Below are positions 8,301 to 14,454 of a stretch of 64,000 bases of DNA, in pieces. This stretch comes from Pseudomonas sp. QS1027 (GTDB lineage Bacteria > Pseudomonadota > Gammaproteobacteria > Pseudomonadales > Pseudomonadaceae). The number at the start of each line of letters is the position of its first letter. Position 1 is the first letter of the stretch. The position numbers and the translations under genes were made by a program. The stretch is taken from NCBI RefSeq assembly GCF_002814235.1, contig NZ_PHSU01000031.1, forward strand, positions 1-64,000. Direction: 5' to 3'. The notes under the pieces were generated by a model, which saw only the letters and a program-made list of their open reading frames with translations, searched no databases and was not told the origin of the DNA.

Positions 8301-9292
8301 GCGCTTTTCCGTCCAGGGGCATCGACCCGCCATTGATTGAAGGCCGCCGGGACGTTCGAGGGCGTCGCCGGTTGCCAGATGTATTGCAGGCGCTGAAAGC
8401 CCAGCAGGCGCCGCACACGTTGCTTGAGCAGGCGGGCCACGAGTCGTTCGGGATGGGCCAGGGCCCATTCGCACAGGCGCCGGCGCCAACTGCCTGCAGG
8501 CGCCAGGCGTTGTTCGATTTCGTCGGCCAGCACTTGCAGGCGCTCCGCTGACAGCAACAGGCCGGACGGCGCGAGTTCACGTCGATCACGGCTGGCGCTG
8601 TCGCGGCTTTCCGGGAAGGCCAGGCTGTGGCCGGTGTTCAGCCATTGCTCCAGCACCACACTCAAGCCGCCCTGCCATTGGCTATCTTCTTCACTCCACA
8701 GCTGAGGTTGAGCGCTTGTTGCACGCCACAGCACCAGCGGGCGCGGCTCCTGGTTGTCGCCACTGAGGCTGGCGAAGGCGAGTACGCTTTGCCTCGGAGA
8801 ACCCGGCTGGCGTCCCGGCAACTGATTGGCGACCAGCACCGCGGGGGCAGCGCTTGAATCACCGGCCGCGAGCCATTCGAGCAGTTGCTGGCGGCTGTCG
8901 ACAAAGCCGTGGCTGGGGTGCAGGCGCCAGAAAGCCTGACCGAGGGCTTCGGCGCTCAGGTCCGGGGCCAGGCTGAAGACCTGACCGCCGATGGAGTGGG
9001 CCGCCAGCGCCAGCAGCAACAGGTTCGGCTCCAGGGCGCCGCTGACGACCAGGCGCGAGTCGGCAGTCAAGCCGTGCTGGCGCAGGCCGTCGGCCAGGCG
9101 CTCGACTTCGCGCAAGGCATCGATCCAGCGCCAGCTGTGCCAATGCCCGTGGCGCTTGTGGCGCAAGGCGCTCTGCAATGGGCTGACCTGGGCCCAGTGG
9201 CGCAGTTGCTCAAGGGCACCCGTAAAGATCGAAACCGTTTCAGGGTGCGGCGGATGGATGACGGGCGGACGTTTCAGTTCATGCACGCTCAT
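8297..9292 (-). CDS. Degenerate acyl-CoA-ligase-like (ANL/AMP-binding) protein without catalytic motifs
   Basis: 331 residues, against 500-650 for active ligases. The first about 110 residues follow the ANL N-terminal domain (WRWIDALREVERLADGLRQ, then a VSGALEPNLLLLAL segment). The last about 100 match the region after the phosphate loop in long-chain ligases (LSAERLQVLADEIEQRL, then LLGFQRLQYIW). The P-loop SGTTGxPKG is missing: the matching place reads FASLSGDNQEPRPLVLWR. The YGxTE motif and the C-terminal lid domain are also absent. The frame is intact and has a good ribosome site (GAGG). It sits between the monooxygenase and LivG genes, where related HAAT operons carry a full ligase. It is either a pseudoenzyme with a structural role or a slowly decaying gene. 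Confidence 0.65.
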   Translation of the reverse strand: MSVHELKRPPVIHPPHPETVSIFTGALEQLRHWAQVSPLQSALRHKRHGHWHSWRWIDALREVERLADGLRQHGLTADSRLVVSGALEPNLLLLALAAHSIGGQVFSLAPDLSAEALGQAFWRLHPSHGFVDSRQQLLEWLAAGDSSAAPAVLVANQLPGRQPGSPRQSVLAFASLSGDNQEPRPLVLWRATSAQPQLWSEEDSQWQGGLSVVLEQWLNTGHSLAFPESRDSASRDRRELAPSGLLLSAERLQVLADEIEQRLAPAGSWRRRLCEWALAHPERLVARLLKQRVRRLLGFQRLQYIWQPATPSNVPAAFNQWRVDAPGRKSA

Positions 9293-9367
9293 GGCGGAAC
9301 CTCGTTCAGTCGTTTGGCGTGCGGTGGTCCGCTGGCGGTTGTGAAATACAGGTTTGTCGGCCGGGAA

Positions 9368-10765
9368 TCAGGCCGAACGCAGGCTCTTCTCCCGCAACGC
9401 CGCCAGATCCCGATACCCCGCCCCCGGATGGATATCCGCCAGCTTCGGTCCCGCGCCGAACAGCTTCTCGCGCAAGGTCCCCGGTGCGTATTCGGTCTTG
9501 TACACACCACGCTTCTGCAACTCCGGCACCAGCAAGTCCACCGCGTCGACAAAGGTCTCGTGGGTCAGCGCATAAGCCAGGTTGAAACCGTCGACATCGG
9601 TCTCTTCAACCCACTCCTGCAACAGGTCCGCCACGGTTTCCGGGCTGCCGACAAACAGCGGCCCAAACCCACCGATCCCGACCCAGTCAGCCAACTCATT
9701 GGGCGTCCAGATCCGATTCGGGTCTGCCGTGGAAAAGGTCTCCACCGCCGACTGGATGGCATTGGTGTGCACATGCCGCAGCGGTTCATCAGGCTTGAAC
9801 TGGCTGAAGTCGATCCCGGTCCAGCCCGAGATCAGCGCCATGGCGCCCTCGTAGCTGACATAGGATTTGTATTCCTCGAACTTGGCCTTGGCCTTGGCAT
9901 CGGTCTCGCCAAGGATCACCGTCTGCAGGTTGAAGATCAGGATGCTTTTCGGGTCCCGACCCGCCTCGGCCGCACGCCGACGGATATCGGCCACGACTTT
10001 TTTCAGCAGCACCTTGGACGGTGCGGCGACAAACACGCACTCGGCATGCTCGGCGGCGAACTGCTTGCCCCGGCTGGACGCGCCGGCCTGATACAGAACC
10101 GGCGTGCGTTGCGGCGACGGTTCACACAGGTGGATACCCGGCACCTGGAAGTGTTTGCCGACATGCTGGATCTCGTGGATCTTGCTCGGGTCGCTGAACA
10201 CCTTGCGCGCCCGGTCGCGCAGGATCGCGCCGTCTTCCCAGCTGCCTTCCCAGAGTTTGTAGCAGACCTCCAGATACTCCTCGGCATAGTCGTATCGGGC
10301 ATCGTGTTCGGTCTGGGCGCGTTGGCCGAGGTTCTTCGCACCGCTTTCCAGGTACGAAGTGACGATGTTCCAGCCGGCGCGGCCCTTGGTCAGGTGATCG
10401 AGGGTGGAAAGACGTCGGGCAAAGGGATACGGGTGCTCGAAGGACAGCGAAGCGGTGAGACCGAAGCCCAGGTGCTCGGTCACCAGCGCCATGGGTGGGA
10501 TCAACTGCAAGGGATCGTTCACCGGCACCTGGGCCGCCTGGCGAATCGCCGCGTCGCCATTGCCGTTGTAGACGTCATAGATGCCCAGCACATCGGCGAT
10601 AAACAGGCCGTCAAACTTGCCACGCTCAAGGATCTTCGCCAGGTCGGTCCAGTATTCCAGGTCCTTGTACTGCCAGGAGCGGTCACGTGGGTGAGCCCAC
10701 AGGCCGGGCGACTGATGGCCGACGCAGTTCATGTCGAAGGCATTGAGGCGGATTTCACGGGACAT
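9368..10765 (-). CDS. LLM-class flavin-dependent monooxygenase (NtaA/SnaA/DszA family)
   Basis: 465 residues. The start at 10765 (MSREIRLNAFDMN) has GGAG 9 bp upstream and overlaps the end of the preceding gene by 11 bp. The family pattern is clear: WQYKDLEYWTDLAKILERGKFD, GIYDVYNG, then SLSFEHPYPFARRLSTLDHLTKGRAGWNIVTS, and a QAGASSRGKQFAAEHAECVF flavin-site block. Enzymes of this family use FMNH2 supplied by a separate reductase to open C-S or C-N bonds (DszA, DmoA, NtaA). No SfnE/MsuE-type FMN reductase is visible in the operon. Together with the SfnB-type protein it suggests a two-step oxidative desulfurisation. Confidence 0.88.
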   Translation of the reverse strand: MSREIRLNAFDMNCVGHQSPGLWAHPRDRSWQYKDLEYWTDLAKILERGKFDGLFIADVLGIYDVYNGNGDAAIRQAAQVPVNDPLQLIPPMALVTEHLGFGLTASLSFEHPYPFARRLSTLDHLTKGRAGWNIVTSYLESGAKNLGQRAQTEHDARYDYAEEYLEVCYKLWEGSWEDGAILRDRARKVFSDPSKIHEIQHVGKHFQVPGIHLCEPSPQRTPVLYQAGASSRGKQFAAEHAECVFVAAPSKVLLKKVVADIRRRAAEAGRDPKSILIFNLQTVILGETDAKAKAKFEEYKSYVSYEGAMALISGWTGIDFSQFKPDEPLRHVHTNAIQSAVETFSTADPNRIWTPNELADWVGIGGFGPLFVGSPETVADLLQEWVEETDVDGFNLAYALTHETFVDAVDLLVPELQKRGVYKTEYAPGTLREKLFGAGPKLADIHPGAGYRDLAALREKSLRSA

Positions 10766-11210
10766 CGACAGCACTCCTGGCACTCGGTGGAACCACGCCA
10801 TTGAGGCGCAAGTCACCGATCAATCGGTATTTGAGATGCAACGGATCCTGGAGCGGATCATGGCTGGGCGACCAGTCGGGGCGTTGGCCGGTCAGTTCCA
10901 GTTCGACCTGGCCGACCTGCGCCAGGGCTTCGGCGATGGCGATGCTGGCTTCAGCGACGGCGATGGTCTTTTCAGCCTCGTCCTGGGTGCCAGCGGCAAT
11001 GCGTTCGGCGCGCTCCAGCAGGGCCGCCGCCACGTCGATGCGAATCTGCAGGTCGCCGAACTTGCCGATGACCTGGTGATCGGCGGCCAGTTGGGCATGG
11101 GCGCGCACGACGCCGAGGGTCCGTTCCAGGGATTGGCGGGCGTTGTGCAGGTCGCTCGCCACCCGTGCCAGGGCGGGCTGGTGGCTGGCGGGATGAGTCA
11201 ATGCGTTCAT
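10755..11210 (-). CDS. Stand-alone C-terminal acyl-CoA-dehydrogenase-like domain (SfnB C-half homologue)
   Basis: 151 residues. From about residue 45 it aligns with the last 110 residues of the neighbouring SfnB-type protein: GDLQIRIDVAAALLERAE matches GDLEWRVHGTEAILEKAG, and DPLHLKYRLIGDLRLNGVVPP matches DPARWKYHLIGNYLLNGVKPA. The flavin-contacting stretch between (ELAGTRSV..HWRNARTHT) is replaced by an unrelated sequence, and the N-terminal and middle beta domains are absent, so it cannot bind FMN alone. It has its own ribosome site (AGGAG) inside the SfnB stop region and overlaps the monooxygenase start. That argues for a maintained small subunit rather than random debris, but a decayed duplicate is possible. 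Confidence 0.6.
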   Translation of the reverse strand: MNALTHPASHQPALARVASDLHNARQSLERTLGVVRAHAQLAADHQVIGKFGDLQIRIDVAAALLERAERIAAGTQDEAEKTIAVAEASIAIAEALAQVGQVELELTGQRPDWSPSHDPLQDPLHLKYRLIGDLRLNGVVPPSARSAVDVP

Positions 11211-11219
11211 CGTGAGCTC

Positions 11220-12422
11220 CTAGTTCCAGGCGTGCCGGGCCGGCTTGACGCCGTTGAGCAGGTAGTTGCCGATCAGGTGGTATTTCCAGCGCGCCGGGTC
11301 ATGCAGGGTGTGGGTGCGGGCGTTGCGCCAATGGCGATCGAGGTTGTGCCTGGCCAGTACCGAACGGGTACCGGCCAGCTCGAAAATCTTGCTGCTGGCC
11401 AGCAACGCGATTTCGGCGGACAGCACCTTGGCCTGGGCCACCACCACGGAGGCCAGGGCAACGCTGTCTTCGCTGGGTTGCGCCAGGGCGTGGTCGACCG
11501 CCAGTCCGGCCTTTTCCAGGATGGCTTCGGTGCCGTGCACCCGCCATTCCAGATCGCCGATCGCGGCCTGGGTGAACGGGTCCTGCCAGCCGTGTTCCTG
11601 CTGGCTGTCGATCCACGGCCGGGCCTGGCGGGCATGACGCTTGGCTTCTTCGAGGGCACCGACGGCAATGCCGGTGTCGACCGCCGCCTGGATGATCTGG
11701 GAAATCGGGCCGTTGGCGGTGGGCAGGTCAAAGGCCTTGTGCGCCGGAATCACGCTGCTGCGCGGCACCTTCACGTCGTTGAACAAGGCATTGCCGCTGG
11801 CGGTGGTGCGCTGGCCGAAGCCATCCCAATTGTCGACGATGGTCAGGCCCGGGGAGCCCTGCTCGACAAAGGCGATCTGCGCATTGCCGGCCTCATCGAG
11901 GCCGACCACCGGGACGATATGGGCGAACAAGGCGCCGGTGCAGTAGAACTTTTCACCGTCGATATGTGCGCTGTCACCGTCGAAACGGATACGGGTGTCG
12001 AAGGTGCCGGCGTTCTTGCTCTTGGCTTCGGAGAAGGCATTGCCGAAGCGATAGCCTTGCAGCACCTTGGTGAAGTAGTAGTGCTTTTGTTCCTCGCTGG
12101 CGGTTTGCAGGAGGATATCCAGCACACCGAGATGGTTCTGCGGGATCTGGCCGAGGGATGAATCGGCAGCGGAAATGATCTTGATGACTTCCGCCACCGT
12201 CACATAGGAAACGCCGGCACCGCCGTAGGCTTTGGGAACCGTGATGCCCCACAGGCCACTGGCGGCGAATTCATTGAGCTCGGCGGCGGGCAGGCGGCGC
12301 TCGCGGTCACGGACGCCGGCTTCGACGGCAAAACGTGCAGCGAGGGTTCTGGCCGCGGCAATGGCCTCTTCATCCGAGCGGATGATATGGGCGGTGTAAG
12401 CAGGTTTGGCGACAGTTGTCAT
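11220..12422 (-). CDS. sfnB: SfnB-family sulfur acquisition oxidoreductase (acyl-CoA-dehydrogenase fold, DszC-like)
   Basis: 400 residues from the ATG at 12422 (MTTVAKPAYTAH). The acyl-CoA dehydrogenase layout is complete: N-terminal helices (GLWGITVPKAYGGAGVSY), the beta domain (FGNAFSEAKSKNAGTFDTRI, then FYCTGALFAH), and a C-terminal helical domain with LAGTRSVLARHNLDRHWRNARTHTL. The SARNT-like and H-W-RN-RTHT motifs are characteristic of FMNH2-dependent oxygenases of the SfnB/DszC branch, not of true acyl-CoA dehydrogenases. SfnB-type genes serve growth on organic sulfur when sulfate is scarce. As first gene of the operon, it lies about 40 nt behind a sigma-54 promoter. The symbol denotes the family, not proven orthology. 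Confidence 0.85.
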   Translation of the reverse strand: MTTVAKPAYTAHIIRSDEEAIAAARTLAARFAVEAGVRDRERRLPAAELNEFAASGLWGITVPKAYGGAGVSYVTVAEVIKIISAADSSLGQIPQNHLGVLDILLQTASEEQKHYYFTKVLQGYRFGNAFSEAKSKNAGTFDTRIRFDGDSAHIDGEKFYCTGALFAHIVPVVGLDEAGNAQIAFVEQGSPGLTIVDNWDGFGQRTTASGNALFNDVKVPRSSVIPAHKAFDLPTANGPISQIIQAAVDTGIAVGALEEAKRHARQARPWIDSQQEHGWQDPFTQAAIGDLEWRVHGTEAILEKAGLAVDHALAQPSEDSVALASVVVAQAKVLSAEIALLASSKIFELAGTRSVLARHNLDRHWRNARTHTLHDPARWKYHLIGNYLLNGVKPARHAWN

Positions 12423-12470
12423 AGACCGACTCCAGAGTCCTTGAAAATGCAAAACGCATATCAAGGACAT

Positions 12471-12486
12471 AGCAGGAGTCGTGCCT
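12471..12486 (-). promoter_or_regulatory. Sigma-54 (RpoN) promoter of the organosulfur operon
   Basis: On the minus strand AGGCACGACTCCTGCT has the invariant GG and GC of the -24/-12 elements exactly 10 bp apart and matches TGGCACG-N4-TTGCA at most positions. It lies about 50 bp ahead of the sfnB ATG, giving a leader near 40 nt. Sigma-54 control is known for sfn genes in P. putida through SfnR. Confidence 0.75.
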
Positions 12487-12569
12487 AAAAATAAAAACCA
12501 TTATTTTCAGGTAGTTAAGACAAAAACCTAGAATTTATCACAGCTGTAAAACAGCAAACTGTCCAGACA

Positions 12570-12587
12570 CTGTTGCCCTGGCAACAG
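12570..12587. promoter_or_regulatory. Perfect 18-bp palindrome, likely enhancer site for a sigma-54 activator
   Basis: CTGTTGCCCTGGCAACAG is a perfect inverted repeat centred about 105 bp upstream of the -12 element. This is the usual distance for a bacterial enhancer-binding protein such as SfnR. No such activator gene is inside the window, so the binding partner is inferred. Confidence 0.6.
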
Positions 12588-12649
12588 TCGGTACGGGGTT
12601 TACCATGCCAGCCAGAGATTGAAATGAAAACCTGGGAACACCGCAAACC

Positions 12650-12725
12650 TGTAGGAGCTTGGCTTGCCAGCGAAGAGGCCCTTGAGGTCGCCAAAAGCTT
12701 CGCGGGCAAGCCCTGCTCCTACAGG
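12650..12725. repeat. REP element pair (inverted)
   Basis: TGTAGGAGCTTGGCTTGCC at one end and GGGCAAGCCCTGCTCCTACA at the other form imperfect inverted arms around a 35-bp middle (with GCCAAAAGCTTCGCG). This is the common Pseudomonas intergenic REP design. It lies between the sulfur operon promoter and the XRE-cupin gene's 3' end and may end or stabilise that gene's transcript. Confidence 0.85.
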
Positions 12726-12740
12726 TCCGTGCGGCCCTGC

Positions 12741-13316
12741 CTACAACACCACATTGCGGATAAACCGCACGGCCACTTCGCCATCGTTGCGATAGCCATG
12801 GGGCTGGTTGCTGGGAAACATGAAGAACTCCCCCGCCGCTACCACCCGCGGCAGTTCCCCGAGCATCACCGTCAGGCAACCTTCGAAGACGTAGATCTGC
12901 TCGCTCCAACCATCGTAGTCCGGCTCCGAGTCATACCGTTCGCCCGGTTCCAGGCGCCACTCCCAGAGTTCGACTTCACGACTCGCCATGGCCTTGGCCA
13001 GCAGCACCGCCTTGCTCCCCGGAATCACCCCGGCCCAGGCCACCTCGTTGATCCGACTCGGGTCGCGGGCATCCGGTGCCTGGATCAGGTCGCTGAAGGC
13101 CACACCCAAGGCCTCGGCCACCCGATCCAACGTGGTCAGGCTGACATTCTTTTCCCCCGCCTCGATCGCCACCAGCATACGGCGGCTGACCCCGGACTTT
13201 TCCGATAACGCGGTCTGACTCAACTGAGCCTCATGACGCAGGCGACGCACGTTCAAGCTGACGTGTTGCAGCACCGAAGCCCGTTGCGAAGTTTCTTTGT
13301 GCACTATATTGCTCAC
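12741..13316 (-). CDS. XRE-family transcriptional regulator with C-terminal cupin domain
   Basis: 191 residues. An N-terminal helix-turn-helix (about 18-75: LRHEAQLSQTALSEKSGVSRR, then IEAGEKNVSLTTLDRVAEALG) is joined to a small beta-barrel cupin sensor (about 110-190: GWSEQIYVFEGCLTVMLG, then FPSNQPHGYRNDG). Such proteins usually repress or activate an adjacent transport or catabolic gene in response to a small ligand held by the cupin. It is divergent from the DMT exporter gene with only 71 bp between them, which contains a perfect palindrome. That exporter is therefore its probable target. Confidence 0.9.
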   Translation of the reverse strand: MSNIVHKETSQRASVLQHVSLNVRRLRHEAQLSQTALSEKSGVSRRMLVAIEAGEKNVSLTTLDRVAEALGVAFSDLIQAPDARDPSRINEVAWAGVIPGSKAVLLAKAMASREVELWEWRLEPGERYDSEPDYDGWSEQIYVFEGCLTVMLGELPRVVAAGEFFMFPSNQPHGYRNDGEVAVRFIRNVVL

Positions 13317-13329
13317 TTGGTTGGTTTGC

Positions 13330-13341
13330 GCAGTATACTGC
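13330..13341. promoter_or_regulatory. Palindromic candidate operator with overlapping -10 hexamers
   Basis: GCAGTATACTGC is a perfect 12-bp palindrome in the short space between the XRE-cupin gene and the exporter gene. TATACT can be read as a -10 box on both strands, so a protein bound here could block both promoters. No strong -35 box is visible. Confidence 0.5.
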
Positions 13342-13387
13342 CCAGCTTCGGCGCATTGTGCGTCTCACCCGGATAGTGTGCAAGGCC

Positions 13388-14338
13388 ATGACTGCGGCGA
13401 ACTCCAACACCTCGTTTGCCTCGACCCTGCGGTTCAGCAAGGCCGAGTGCGTGCTGATCCTGATCACCATGGTCTGGGGCGGCACCTTCCTGCTGGTGCA
13501 GAACGCCATGACCGTCAGCGGCCCGATGTTTTTCGTCGGCCTGCGTTTTGCCGCGGCGGCGTGCATCGTTGCCTTGTTCTCAGCCCGCAGCCTGCGGGGC
13601 ATCACGGCTTTCGAACTGAAAGCGGGGTTCTTTATCGGCACCGCGATCATGCTCGGCTACGGGCTGCAGACCGTGGGCCTGCAAAGCATTCCCAGCAGCC
13701 AGTCGGCGTTTATTACCGCGTTGTACGTGCCCTTTGTGCCACTGCTGCAATGGCTGGTGCTGGGCAAGCGTCCGGGGCTGATGCCGAGTATCGGGATCAT
13801 GCTGGCCTTTACCGGCTTGATGCTGTTGTCCGGGCCCAACGGCGCGAAGCTGAATTTCAGTTCCGGGGAAATCGCCACGGTGATCAGCGCCATCGCGATT
13901 GCCGCAGAAATCATCCTGATCAGCAACTATGCCGGCAGGGTCGATGTGCGGCGGGTGACCGTGGTTCAATTGGGCACGGCGTCGATCCTGGCGTTTCTGA
14001 TGATCGTCCCGACCCAGGAGGCATTGCCGGAGTTTTCCTGGCTGCTGCTGGCCAGCGCCGTCGGCCTCGGGGCCGCCAGCGCGGCGATCCAGGTAGCGAT
14101 GAACTGGGCGCAGAAAAGTGTTTCGCCGACGCGCGCCACCTTGATCTATGCCGGGGAGCCGGTCTGGGCGGGGATTGCCGGGCGTCTGGCGGGTGAGCGA
14201 TTGCCGGGGATTGCGTTGCTGGGAGCGGCGTTGATTGTCGCGGCAGTGATCGTCAGTGAGTTGAAGACCAAGGGCAAACAGCGCGCCGAGGCGGTCGAAG
14301 AAACCACGGAAGCCGAAGGGCTGGATCCGAACAAATAA
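13388..14338 (+). CDS. DMT-superfamily (EamA) inner-membrane exporter
   Basis: 316 residues from the ATG at 13388 (MTAANSNTS). It is a ten-segment EamA protein made of two similar halves: MVWGGTFLLVQNAMTVSGPMF opens the first, and LIYAGEPVWAGIAGRL in the second is the conserved end motif. Proteins of this type export amino acids or other small metabolites. The charged tail after residue 295 (KTKGKQRAEAVEETTEAEG) is cytoplasmic. It is transcribed away from the XRE-cupin regulator. The substrate is unknown. Confidence 0.85.
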   Translation: MTAANSNTSFASTLRFSKAECVLILITMVWGGTFLLVQNAMTVSGPMFFVGLRFAAAACIVALFSARSLRGITAFELKAGFFIGTAIMLGYGLQTVGLQSIPSSQSAFITALYVPFVPLLQWLVLGKRPGLMPSIGIMLAFTGLMLLSGPNGAKLNFSSGEIATVISAIAIAAEIILISNYAGRVDVRRVTVVQLGTASILAFLMIVPTQEALPEFSWLLLASAVGLGAASAAIQVAMNWAQKSVSPTRATLIYAGEPVWAGIAGRLAGERLPGIALLGAALIVAAVIVSELKTKGKQRAEAVEETTEAEGLDPNK

Positions 14339-14454
14339 ACAGGGCACATCAGGTATTTACCACCTACCTTGTAGGATTCTGCCACAGGTTCCTAGTTGGT
14401 GATCTCCAGCGCGCCACGTATGATCCTTCGCAAACTCCTGCAGATTAGAAGCCT

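Noticed and set aside
8885..10804. 639-codon open frame on the + strand opposite the LLM monooxygenase
   Set aside because: The minus strand is clearly the coding one; the + product is a low-complexity Gln/Arg/His-rich shadow.
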